A stretch of DNA of 64,000 nt from Rhyacichthys aspro (GCA_036850595.1 CM072156.1:7185441-7249440); one strand, 5' to 3'. Counted from the first letter of the stretch, positions 12,287-21,204 are shown. A program made the numbers and translations. Notes: a model not told the origin generated them from the letters alone.

Positions 12287-15200
12287 CTAGTAGGACAGCT
12301 TTATGGGCTTGTCCCACGATGTGAAGAGTCGAGCCAGTCCGGTCTTTGGACGGTTCAGGTAGGCGTTTAGACGGATCTTCAGGTGTTTTACTGCAGCCTC
12401 CTCAAACTCAGAAGGATCTTGTCCCAGAGCTTCATCCAGAAGTTTGGAAGCAGTTCCAAACTCCTGAATGAGATCTTTGACAGTGACTTTGCCCAGTTTC
12501 CTGATGTTTTTGAGTTTGAGAGCCTCTCCTTCAGGGACTTGAAACTGTCCTTGGATGGCCTTCTCCAGTCCCTTCACGATGGACCTGTAGTGGTCCCAGG
12601 ACCCTTCCTGCATCGGCACCTTTTGGAGCATTTTGCTGACGAGGACCCTGATGACAAGACGCTCCACTGAGGGTCCATCAATGGTCTGTGGTGGACAGGT
12701 GGTCTCAGCAGGATTTACAGTCTCCTGTGGACTCACAGGTAGACCTTCCTCTGCTGATGTCTCATGTGGACCCTGGGGCTCTTCTAATGTCTCATGTGGA
12801 CTGTGCTGCTCTTTTGAGATGTCTTTTGGAGTCTCAGTGTCTTCTGAGGTGTCTTTTGGAGTCTCAGTGTCTTCTGAGGTGTCTTTTGGAGTCTCAGTGC
12901 CTTCTGATGTCTCATATGGACTCTGGTGCTCTTCTGAGGTGTCTTTTGGAGTCTCAGTGTCTTCTGAGGTGTCTTTTGGAGTCTCAGTGTCTTCTGAGGT
13001 GTCTTTTGGAGTCTCAGTGTCTACTGATGTCTCATGTGGACTCTGGTGCTCTTCTGAGGTGTCTTTTGGAGTCTCAGTGTCTTCTGTGGTGTCTTTTGGA
13101 CTCTGGTGCTCTTCTGAGGTGTCTTTTGGACTCTCAGTGTCTACTGATGTCTCTTGTGGACTCTGGTGCTCTTCTAAGGTGTCTTTTGGACTCTCAGTGT
13201 CTACTGATGTCTCTTGTGGACTCTGGTGCTCTTCTGAGATGTCTTTTGGACTCTCGGAGTCTTCTGATGTCTCATGTGGACTCTGGTGGTCTTCTGAGAT
13301 GTCTTTTGGACTCTCAGTGTCTACTGATGTCTCATGTGGACTCTGGTGGTCTTCTGAGATGTCTTTTGGACTCTCAGTGTCTTCTGATGTCTCATGTGGA
13401 CTCTGGTGCTCTTCTGAGGTGTCTTTTGGAGTCTCAGTGTCTACTGATGTCTCTTGTGGACTCTGGTGCTCTTCTGAGGTGTCTTTTGGAGTCTCAGTGT
13501 CTACTGATGTCTCATGTGGACTCTGGTGCTCTTCTGAGGTGTCTTTTGGACTCTCAGTGTCTACTGATGTCTCTTGTGGACTCTGGTGCTCTTCTGAGAT
13601 GTCTTTTGGACTCTCGGAGTCTTCTGATGTCTCATGTGGACTCTGGTGCTCTTCTGAGATGTCTTTTGGACTCTTAGTGTCTAGTGATGTCTCATGTGGA
13701 CTCTGGTGCTCTTCTGAGGTGTCTTTTGGACTCTCAGTGTCTACTGATGTCTCTTGTGGACTCTGGTGCTCTTCTGAGATGTCTTTTGGACTCTCAGTGT
13801 CTACTGATGTCTCATGTGGACTCTGGTGCTCTTCTGAGATGTCTTTTGAACTCTCAGTGTCTTCTGATGTCTCATGTGGACTCTGGTGCTCTTCTGAGGT
13901 GTCTTTTGGAGTCTCAGTGTCTACTGATGTCTCTTGTGGACTCTGATGCTCTTCTGAGATGTCTTTTGGACTCTCGGAGTCTTCTGATGTCTCATGTGGA
14001 CTCTGGTGCTCTTCTGAGATGTCTTTTGGACTCTCAGTGTCTTCTGATGTCTCATGTGGACTCTGGTGCTCTTCTGAGGTGTCTTTTGGACTCTCAGTGT
14101 CTACTGATGTCTCTTGTGGACTCTGGTGCTCTTCTGAGATGTCTTTTGGACTCTCAGTATCTACTGATGTCTCTTGTGGACTCTGGTGCTCTTCTGAGGT
14201 GTCTTTTGGAGTCTCAATGTCTTCTGTGGTGTCTTTTGGACTCTCAGTGTCTACTGATGTCTCATGTGGACTCTGGTGCTCTTCTGAGATGTCTTTTGGA
14301 CTCTCAGTGTCTTCTGATGTCTCATGTGGACTCTGGTGCTCTTCTGAGGTGTCTTTTGGAGTCTCAGTGTCTACTGATGTCTCTTGTGGACTCTGGTGCT
14401 CTTCTGAGGTGTCTTTTGGAGTCTCAGTGTCTACTGATGTCTCTTGTGGACTCTGGTGCTCTTCTGAGATGTCTTTTGGACTCTCGGAGTCTTCTGATGT
14501 CTCATGTGGACTCTGGTGCTCTTCTGAGATGTCTTTTGGACTCTCAGTGTCTAGTGATGTCTCATGTGGACTCTGGTGCTCTTCTGAGGTGTCTTTTGGA
14601 CTCTCAGTGTCTACTGATGTCTCTTGTGGACTCTGGTGCTCTTCTGAGATGTCTTTTGGACTCTCAGTGTCTACTGATGTCTCTTGTGGACTCTGGTGCT
14701 CTTCTGAGATGTCTTTTGGACTCTGGTGCTCTTCTGAGGTGTCTTTTGGAGTCTCAGTGTCTACTGATGTCTCTTGTGGACTCTGATGCTCTTCTGAGAT
14801 GTCTTTTGGACTCTCGGAGTCTTCTGATGTCTCATGTGGACTCTGGTGGTCTTCTGAGATGTCTTTTGGACTCTCAGTGTCTACTGATGTCTCATGTGGA
14901 CTCTGGTGCTCTTCTGAGATGTCTTTTGGACTCTCAGTGTCTTCTGATGTCTCATGTGGACTCTGGTGCTCTTCTGAGGTGTCTTTTGGACTCTCAGTGT
15001 CTACTGATGTCTCTTGTGGACTCTGGTGCTCTTCTGAGATGTCTTTTGGAGTCTCAGTGTCTTCTGTGGTGTCTTTTGGACTCTCAGTGTCTACTGATGT
15101 CTCATGTGGACTCTGGTGCTCTTCTGAGATGTCTTTTGGAGTCTCAGTGTCTTCTATGGTGTCTTTTGGACTCTCTGTGTCTTCTGAGGTGTCTTTTGGA

Positions 15201-17230
15201 CTCTCAGTGTCTACTGATGTCTCATGTGGACTCTGGTGCTCTTCTGAGGTGTCTTTTGGAGTCTCAGTGTCTTCTGTGGTGTCTTTTGGAGTCTCAGTGT
15301 CTTCTGTGGTGTCTTTTGGAGTCTCAGTGTCTTCTGTGGTGTCTTTTGGACTCTCAGTGTCTTCTGTTGTATCTTTTGGACTCTCAGTGTCTTCTGTGGT
15401 GTCTTTTGGACTCTCAGTGACTACTGATGTCTCATGTGGACTCTGGTGCTCTTCTGTGGTGTCTTTTGGAGTCTCAGTGTCTTCTGAGGTGTCTTTTGGA
15501 CTCTCAGTGTCTTCTGATGTCTCATGTGGACTCTGGTGCTCTTCTGAGAGGTCTTTTAGACTCTCAGTGTCTTCTGTGGTGTCTTTTGGACTCTCAGTAT
15601 CTACTGATGTCTCATGTGGACTCTGGTGCTCTTCTGAGATGTCTTTTGGAGTCTCAGTGTCTTCTGTGGTGTCTTTTGGACTCTCAGTATCTTCTGTGGT
15701 GTCTTTTGGACTCTCAGTGTCTTCTGTGGTGTCTTTTGGACTCTCAGTGTCTACTGATGTCTCTTGTGGACTCTGGTGCTCTTCTGAGATGTCTTTTGGA
15801 CTCTCAGTGTCTTCTGATGTCTCATGTGGACTCTGGTGCTCTTCTGAGATGTCTTTTGGAGTCTCAGTGTCTTCTGTGGTGTCTTTTGGAGTCTCTGTGT
15901 CTTCTGAGGTGTCTTTTGGACTCTCAGTGTCTACTGATGTCTCATGTGGAGTCTGGTGCTCTTCTGAGGTGTCTTTTGGAGTCTCAGTGTCTTCTGAGGT
16001 TTCTTTTGGACTCTTAGTGTCTTCTGAGGTCTCCAGTGGACTCTGGTTGTCCTGTGGTCTGCTCTGGAGGCTAAGATTGTCTCCTGAACTAACCTCTGGA
16101 TTTACTGGAGTGTGGTCTTCCTCTAGACTCTGGTGGTTTGTGGTCTCACCTGGACTCAGAGGTGTCAGGTCTCTGGTGGTCTGTGGACAGTCTTGTTCCC
16201 ACAGGTCGTCCTGAGGAACTTGATAGCCCATCTTTATGAGGAGTGTTGTGGAAGCTCTCCTCTTGGCCTCCTTCTTGTTGGAGGCCTTCCCGACGGCGGT
16301 GTGCTGGTCCAGGGAGACTTGAATAGAGTGGATCCAGCCGTTACCCATCATCCTCTCCTCCACCACACGGTACACAGCGGGTGGCTGTTTTCGGGCCAGC
16401 TGCAGCTCATTCAGGCGGGTGATGGGATCTTTGCCCAGACCGAAGTCAGGACGGATGTGGGCTTCAGCGTCGGCTGTGGCCTTCTTCTTCGTGGTTTTTT
16501 TGGCGGGAGGTGTGTACAGCCTGTGGAGCTGGTCCAGCATCATGGCCGAGGCCAGGTTCTTGGTGGCCTTTATGGAGGTTCCTGTGGTCTCTGCAGTGTA
16601 GTTCCCGACCGTGACTCGGACGGTGAAAATCGAGTTGTGGTCGGGTCCCTCACTCTTAACCTGAAAGTTGACAGGCAGGTTGTATTTGTTGGCCAAGCTG
16701 TGCAGGTCGCACACTCCATACGTCTTTTGCTCTTCTGATGTGTGAACCTCTGGATTTACTGGAGTGTGGTCTTCCTCTAGACTCTGGTGGTTTGTGGTCT
16801 CACCTGGACTCAGAGGTGTCAGGTCTCTGGTGGTCTGTGGACAGTCTTGTCCCCACGGGTTGTACTGAGGAACTTGTATGCCTATCTTTATGAGGAGTGT
16901 TGGGGAAGCCTCCTCCTCCTCGGAGTCCGTGAAGTCAGGACGGATGTGGACTTCAGCGTCAGCTGTGGCCTTCTTCTTCGTGGTTTTTCTGACGCCATGT
17001 GAGGACAGCCTGTAGAGCTGGCCCAGCATCATGGCCGAGACCTGGTTCTTGGTGGCCTTTATGGAGGTTCCTGTGGTCTCTGCAGTGAGGTCCCCGACCG
17101 TGACTCGGACGGTGAAAATCAAGTTGTGGGCGGGTCCCTCACTCTTAACCTGAAAGTTGACAGGCAGGTTGTATTTGCTGGCCAAGTTGTGCAGGTCGCA
17201 CACTGCATATGCGTTGAAGAAAGGTTCCAT
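12287..17230 (-). CDS. Staufen-like dsRNA-binding protein with giant acidic repeat, copy 1 (1647 aa)
   Basis: Uninterrupted minus-strand frame. The start is the ATG at 17230 (MEPFF), with a strong Kozak context (A at -3, G at +4). The frame is open further upstream to a stop near 17366, but without another ATG. Residues 10-75 and 173-238 are near-identical dsRBDs with 'NLPVNF', 'EGPxH' and 'IKATK', resembling Staufen dsRBD3. Residues 268-336 resemble Staufen dsRBD4 ('DPITRL' start, 'KKEAK' lysines, then 'GYQVPQ'). Lysine-rich linkers follow the dsRBD3-like domains, as in Staufen. Residues about 395-1484 are about 109 ten-residue units of type DTESPKDTSE / EHQSPHETSV, acidic and surely disordered. 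Residues 1520-1647 are a helical domain that I do not recognise; it is not obviously Staufen dsRBD5. Lack of introns suggests a retrocopy. Expected role: binding double-stranded RNA, with 'KKEAK' intact. Cell location and partners are unknown. The gene call is firm; the Staufen origin is likely. Confidence 0.85.
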   Translation of the reverse strand: MEPFFNAYAVCDLHNLASKYNLPVNFQVKSEGPAHNLIFTVRVTVGDLTAETTGTSIKATKNQVSAMMLGQLYRLSSHGVRKTTKKKATADAEVHIRPDFTDSEEEEASPTLLIKIGIQVPQYNPWGQDCPQTTRDLTPLSPGETTNHQSLEEDHTPVNPEVHTSEEQKTYGVCDLHSLANKYNLPVNFQVKSEGPDHNSIFTVRVTVGNYTAETTGTSIKATKNLASAMMLDQLHRLYTPPAKKTTKKKATADAEAHIRPDFGLGKDPITRLNELQLARKQPPAVYRVVEERMMGNGWIHSIQVSLDQHTAVGKASNKKEAKRRASTTLLIKMGYQVPQDDLWEQDCPQTTRDLTPLSPGETTNHQSLEEDHTPVNPEVSSGDNLSLQSRPQDNQSPLETSEDTKSPKETSEDTETPKDTSEEHQTPHETSVDTESPKDTSEDTETPKDTTEDTETPKDISEEHQSPHETSEDTESPKDISEEHQSPQETSVDTESPKDTTEDTESPKDTTEDTESPKDTTEDTETPKDISEEHQSPHETSVDTESPKDTTEDTESLKDLSEEHQSPHETSEDTESPKDTSEDTETPKDTTEEHQSPHETSVVTESPKDTTEDTESPKDTTEDTESPKDTTEDTETPKDTTEDTETPKDTTEDTETPKDTSEEHQSPHETSVDTESPKDTSEDTESPKDTIEDTETPKDISEEHQSPHETSVDTESPKDTTEDTETPKDISEEHQSPQETSVDTESPKDTSEEHQSPHETSEDTESPKDISEEHQSPHETSVDTESPKDISEDHQSPHETSEDSESPKDISEEHQSPQETSVDTETPKDTSEEHQSPKDISEEHQSPQETSVDTESPKDISEEHQSPQETSVDTESPKDTSEEHQSPHETSLDTESPKDISEEHQSPHETSEDSESPKDISEEHQSPQETSVDTETPKDTSEEHQSPQETSVDTETPKDTSEEHQSPHETSEDTESPKDISEEHQSPHETSVDTESPKDTTEDIETPKDTSEEHQSPQETSVDTESPKDISEEHQSPQETSVDTESPKDTSEEHQSPHETSEDTESPKDISEEHQSPHETSEDSESPKDISEEHQSPQETSVDTETPKDTSEEHQSPHETSEDTESSKDISEEHQSPHETSVDTESPKDISEEHQSPQETSVDTESPKDTSEEHQSPHETSLDTKSPKDISEEHQSPHETSEDSESPKDISEEHQSPQETSVDTESPKDTSEEHQSPHETSVDTETPKDTSEEHQSPQETSVDTETPKDTSEEHQSPHETSEDTESPKDISEDHQSPHETSVDTESPKDISEDHQSPHETSEDSESPKDISEEHQSPQETSVDTESPKDTLEEHQSPQETSVDTESPKDTSEEHQSPKDTTEDTETPKDTSEEHQSPHETSVDTETPKDTSEDTETPKDTSEDTETPKDTSEEHQSPYETSEGTETPKDTSEDTETPKDTSEDTETPKDISKEQHSPHETLEEPQGPHETSAEEGLPVSPQETVNPAETTCPPQTIDGPSVERLVIRVLVSKMLQKVPMQEGSWDHYRSIVKGLEKAIQGQFQVPEGEALKLKNIRKLGKVTVKDLIQEFGTASKLLDEALGQDPSEFEEAAVKHLKIRLNAYLNRPKTGLARLFTSWDKPIKLSY
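12781..16055 (-). repeat. Coding minisatellite, 30-bp unit in 60-bp pairs (copy 1)
   Basis: The plus strand shows alternating 30-bp blocks of type 'cttctgatgtctcatgtgga..' and 'cttctgaggtgtcttttgga..', giving a visible 60-bp period over about 3275 bp (about 109 basic units). On the coding strand the two types encode EEHQSPHETS and EDTESPKDTS variants. Most of the array is strict two-type pairs. Runs of the second type only occur near the N-terminal side (for example 15241-15420) and at the C-terminal edge (12801-12900). Substitutions are shared between distant units, as expected from unequal exchange or slippage. The period is a multiple of three and stop-free in several frames, so it also makes long antisense open frames that are artefacts. 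Confidence 0.95.
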
Positions 17231-17385
17231 GTTGGATTGTGTCTGGAATCTGTAGGTCTCTACTGTCTTTGACGTTTGGCTAAAATTTTTTCTCTTCGAG
17301 TGCTTCTCTTGTCGCTCCTGTCTCTTCAAAAGCTGAAGTCCAAATGAACTCAGGAGGGTTATTAACTATAAAGAAAACTCACTCG

Positions 17386-17433
17386 TGATGTCACAAAACC
17401 TCCGACTCATGACATCATCGACGTCGTCATGAC
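17386..17433. promoter_or_regulatory. Cluster of CRE/ATF-like sites upstream of copy 1
   Basis: Within 48 bp there are TGATGTCA (17386-17393), TGACATCA (17410-17417), GACGTC (17420-17425) and the palindrome GTCATGAC (17426-17433). These resemble binding sites of CREB/ATF-family bZIP factors. The cluster sits about 160-200 bp upstream of the start codon and could be a proximal promoter or a 5'-UTR element, depending on which transcription start is used. Site identity is inferred from short motifs only. Confidence 0.4.
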
Positions 17434-17717
17434 GACGGAACGCCAACATTCCATCATAATATCTGTGAAAATAAATGTAATATTGAGTGGAAAAAATAGC
17501 AAATAAAATAGTTTTAAATACTAAAAACATCTCCAACATAAAGAACCTGGAGATTGACCTTTAACCTCAACTAATAACCATCATTAAAGATTCTGTACCT
17601 GACTTATTTTTCTTGTATTTGAGTAAAAATTGTTTTATCCCATAAAGTATGTTGTAAAAGCAGTCATATATGTAAAGATCAGATTCCTACGTGCTGTTTA
17701 TGCCTTTTTAGAGAGCT

Positions 17718-17883
17718 TTTTATATAAGCGAAACCCGGAAGCGAGAAGCTTTCTTTTCCAGAGCGGCTCGCCTGTTCTTAGCATATCGCATTCTCCGCAA
17801 AGCTCCCGAGTCCCATTGGTTGCTGCTATAAAGCCGCAATGCTCGTGCATGTCTTGTGAACATTGAAGCATGTCCCCCATTGG
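17718..17883. promoter_or_regulatory. Compact divergent promoter block, unit 1
   Basis: Minus-strand core: TATATAAAA at 17726-17718 preceded by two CCAAT boxes (17819-17815 and 17883-17879), predicting a start near 17690 for the Staufen-like gene. Plus-strand core: TATAAAG at 17827-17833, predicting a start near 17857 for the plus-strand transcript. The surrounding 200 bp is clearly more GC/CpG-rich than its flanks. A 5'-UTR of about 460 nt is implied for the gene unless an intron lies within it; a possible acceptor 'ggacttcag' lies near 17334. TATA and CCAAT spacing is typical for vertebrate promoters, but start sites are predicted, not seen. Confidence 0.5.
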
Positions 17884-18870
17884 CTGTTACTGCATACACG
17901 GCAGAACAACCGAAAAAGAGAAAAACAGATACAGAAAAGAAAGAAGCAAAGTGCACAAGAGACCAAAGAAGAACTAAAATGCGCATAAATACTGGTTCTG
18001 CTTATTTTTGCAGGACCCACTCGGTCTAACTTTGGACTCCCAACTGGCTCTTCATCTTCTTGACAGGTAACACTTGAGTGTTAAATCATTTGTTCAGCAT
18101 GTTATTGATGTGATTTGTGTTAGTGTAATGGAATTAGTTGAAGATTCACAGATATACATTGTTATTTGCGTCAAGCTAATGCTAACACTAAGATCAATGC
18201 TAATATTGAAAGGATGTCTTTTGCCAAAAAAACCCATTAAAAGTCAGAATACTTTAGAAATATAGATTTTAGTTGTTGTAAACGTAATTCAAATTATAGA
18301 TTGATGCATAAAAAAGTCTGAAAATGAAACGGTGGAATGATGTTTAGTTTTATAATGTATTTATATTTGTTTTGTGGTTTGTGCTTTGTAGTTATTTTAA
18401 AATGCCCCATTTTCCGGTAGTTGATAAAGGAATGTCTGTGCATTCACTTGTTGTCAAGTCAGCTGTGGCTTGGGTATATAAATATACATTGTAGATCTTT
18501 TATCAAATACTTTTTCATAGACAAAATGTTGGAAATAGGTTGTGTGGAGTTGGACTTTGAATTTAATAGTTAAAAGACATGCATTGTATTTTACTATCAC
18601 ATAATGTTCATTCAGTTGACATTACATTTTCTTTTCTTTGTTTTTTTTTTTTAAATATAAAAACACTTTGGAGTAATCAAGTAGTTGTGAAATAGTAATG
18701 ACTACATACTAATGTTTTATTTCTTTTACTTTCTAGGCGAACCGTTGCCAAAGTGAGATTGAACCCCAGATCACTTTCCTAAACATAATGTATTATGTAA
18801 ATACATGTGTTTTAATTTTTTATTTTTTGGTACATGTAAAACATTATAATAAAGAATCCAAATATGGACT
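17857..18870 (+). ncRNA. Candidate two-exon plus-strand transcript, unit 1
   Basis: A plus-strand transcript is suggested by signals in the right order: TATAAAG at 17827, a donor 'GACAG|GTAACA' with exon end at 18066, an acceptor 'tttcttttactttctag|GCG' with exon start at 18737, and AATAAA at 18848-18853. This gives exons of about 210 and 134 nt and a 670-nt intron. A second good acceptor ('cttatttttgcag', exon start 18014) lies inside the first exon, so a more distal first exon is also possible. The only notable open frame is a lysine/arginine-rich 35-codon ORF at 17870-17977, which is not preserved in unit 2, so I treat the transcript as non-coding. Expression is unverified. Confidence 0.45.
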
Positions 18871-19141
18871 TGGTAACATATTTATTGAATAACATGTTTA
18901 GTATTACTCAACTTAAATACAAGCACTGTTCACAACCTTCTTGGGATGAAGCCCACATACTGAATGTGTGGGTCTGGATATTTGTCTCTGATTTGCCACA
19001 CACACCAACTTGGGATTAGGTACGTCTTCCCATTCATCTGAATCTGACCTGTGTTTGCTGATATTAACCAGTTCTTGTCTCACTCTGTAACCTTTTAAAG
19101 TGACAAAAGTTGCAGGGTTTATCAAGGTTTTTACTGAAGCA
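18868..19141 (-). CDS. Candidate terminal exon of an unrecognised minus-strand gene, unit 1
   Basis: A minus-strand open frame runs from a possible splice acceptor ('ctgactaattacacag', exon start 19141) to a TAA at 18913-18915. AATAAA lies at 18886-18881, 27 nt past the stop. A frame of about 75 codons results, including the acidic stretch 'SDSDEWEDVPNP' and a C-terminus ending 'VVNSACI'. No ATG opens the frame at its 5' side, so it would need an upstream exon, which I could not identify. The frame has a stop just before the acceptor, consistent with an exon edge. I do not recognise the protein. It could be the remnant of a gene captured with the unit, or chance. Confidence 0.3.
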
Positions 19142-20009
19142 CTGTGTAATTAGTCAGAAAATAATGCTGTGTCTAAGTCTTCCACAAAGCATGTATTTTT
19201 CTTCAGTTTTGACTTTTAGCCCTGTCATGAAGTCATGAAAGTTGGGCCCTGAATCCTAATCTAATTTTCCCAAGTTGTTCTAAATTGATCAGGTATTCAC
19301 ATGTGTTTAACAATAAAACACAAAAGGTTCTTGTGGATTTTCTGGCCCCACATGAATGCAGCATTATCCAGCCCTTGTAAAAAATGCTCCTTAGAAGACA
19401 TCTACACCAGAGAATCGATTAGATTTGAACCAGACCATTGTCTTTAAGATGCCAAAAGTCAATTTAAGTCAACACAAATCTGTTTAAACATGTGGCCTTG
19501 ATCTAAAATACTTTCATAGTTGTTTTAAAAACAGGAAGATTTGAACAAATGCATTGTTTTCTGTGGCAACAAACTGACTCCCCGATTGACCACAAAACAA
19601 ATGTCTCCTCAGTCTGTTTAAATCCATTCCTGCAATGTGCAATAATTATAAATAATAGTTCCTCAGAATAAACATCATCTTATTCCGAAAAAAATACATT
19701 TCCTTCTCTGATGTGGTTGCTTACTGAAGCAGAAACATCTATAAAATAAGCACCAGATTATGATGCTTTTGATTTTTTTTTTTCTTGTGTTTTTAGCACT
19801 TCCTTCCAGCACCACATCCACTGCTAAAATATTAAAGATATGAAAATGGCTCAGCACATTATTTCTTGGTGTTATTTTGTCCTGACCAAACAGGACATAA
19901 AACAACCCATTTGTCTCAATCAAATGCTCCCATGTTGTTTTTGAGCTGTTTAAACTCACATGACACTTTTGACATAATCTTTATTCAACCAAAAAATTAT
20001 ATTCAATCA
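19142..20009. other. Right part of unit 1 without a supported gene
   Basis: AT-rich sequence with short open frames only. A minus-strand frame at 19675-19959 has no domain and is interrupted in unit 2 by small changes. The counterpart in unit 2 is 27273-28139. Confidence 0.5.
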
Positions 20010-20835
20010 ATTTATCTAGTACTATTTTTGTTTTCTTTTTTTAACATACCTCACTGTATTATTATTATTTTTATTATTCTCTTTCTTCTTTTCTTTCGTG
20101 TGACACCTTATTTTTGATTATTACATGTATGTTTTATGTATGTGCAAATGTGAGTGTAGTGTCCACAGCTCCATCATGGAGTTATATATTAAAAAACCAA
20201 CAAAAAAAGACAACAGTAAAAAAATACATATATATCTTAAAAATATATATTAAAATGTATAAATAAGTCTGTTAATATGCATGTACTACATGTAAAGCTT
20301 GTATTATTATTCAGATCTGGTTAGTGAGATGAGCTGAAGCAAGACAGTATTGAAACAATTATGGCTTTTTTCCCCCAAAGTTGTGCTTTTTTTTTCCTTT
20401 TTTGAAAGAGCATAACCTTTGCAAGATTTTTACTTATTTTTTTTTACTCTCCCATGATCTTAATGTGTTTTGTGTGTGTTTGTGAGTGTCTGGGGATTAA
20501 TACAGCCATCTATCTATCCATCTTTCTAAAGACAAGAAAAACTTTTGACTATTTAACCTCATTTTTACAGTTATTACTAGACTTCCAGTATTTTTTGCAT
20601 TTTGTTGGAGTAGCTCAAGTTTAAACTGAGGCCTCCAACTCACAATTTACCAAAAAATAAAGGTCGTGATCCAAAATGGTTTCTTGTAGTATTTCAGAAC
20701 AATGACTCAACAATAATCCACATTTTTCTGTTTTTCCAGTCTATAGTTTTTAAACATTTTAACACAATCATTTCCAAAAACATCTATTTAATTTAGTCTA
20801 GATAAACAGAGAGACACACCATCAAACCAAACTTA

Positions 20836-21143
20836 GATGGTGTTAGTGTAGCTTCAGGTTCAACTGTCAGGAATCTTGGAGTAATATTTGACAAGGATTT
20901 ATTGTTTAAAACACACAATAAGCAAGCTTAAAACTGACTTTTTTTAATCTGTGCAACATTGGCCAAAATTAGGAATATCGAGTGGATCCTCCTCCTGTGG
21001 TTCTCTCTGAGGTTTCTCTTTTTCTGTGGCTGGCGATGTTGTCCTGCTCAACCTGTTTGCATATTTACTGTTTGTTTTGTGAAGCCCTTTGAGACAATTG
21101 TTGTTGTGATTCTGGTCTATAGTTAAATTAATGACAGTGGTAT
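20836..21143 (+). mobile_element. L2-type LINE 3' remnant (unit 2)
   Basis: Duplicate of the LINE remnant in unit 1, with the same frame break and the same 3'-terminal sequence. It was therefore present before the tandem duplication and gives no separate insertion event. Confidence 0.75.
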
Positions 21144-21204
21144 AACAAGTATTAAAAGTTAAGCATGAACAATACAACAATGCACCAAGATAAGTTTTTT
21201 TGTA

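Larger units (their letters stand above)
10972..20009. repeat. Tandem duplication, unit 1 (9038 bp)
   Basis: The sequence starting 'atttatctagtactatttttg' at 10972 begins again at 20010, and the two copies then run in register for over 8 kb. Unit 1 ends at 20009 ('attcaatca'), the same sequence that ends unit 2 at 28139. Each unit holds the same set in the same order: an L2 LINE remnant, a Staufen-like gene on the minus strand, a divergent promoter block, a spliced plus-strand transcript candidate and a minus-strand terminal exon candidate. Outside the minisatellite, differences by eye are single bases and small indels, for example a 4-bp 'aaag' indel near 17940 and homopolymer-length changes. 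A recent tandem duplication or an assembly that placed two haplotypes side by side would both give this picture. Confidence 0.95.

Noticed and set aside
12633..16214. Long plus-strand open frames (up to 578 codons) across the minisatellite
   Set aside because: They are antisense shadows. The 30-bp unit is a multiple of three and stop-free in several frames, so any frame stays open. Conserved dsRBDs and the good start lie only on the minus strand.
16223..17203. Assignment of the dsRBDs to PKR, ILF3 or ADAR families
   Set aside because: The pair order, the 'NLPVNF' start, the lysine-rich linker and the 'GYQVPQ' tail fit Staufen dsRBD3-dsRBD4 better; no kinase, DZF or deaminase domain follows.
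17327..17329. Start of the Staufen-like protein at 17329 (and 25466)
   Set aside because: The codon there is TTG, not ATG. The first in-frame ATG, with a strong Kozak context, is at 17230 (25367 in unit 2).
19330..19440. Short plus-strand peptide resembling a Gypsy integrase zinc-binding region ('FWPHMNAAL..CKKC')
   Set aside because: The match is only about 15 residues, ends in a stop soon after, and nothing else of a retroelement pol gene lies around it.
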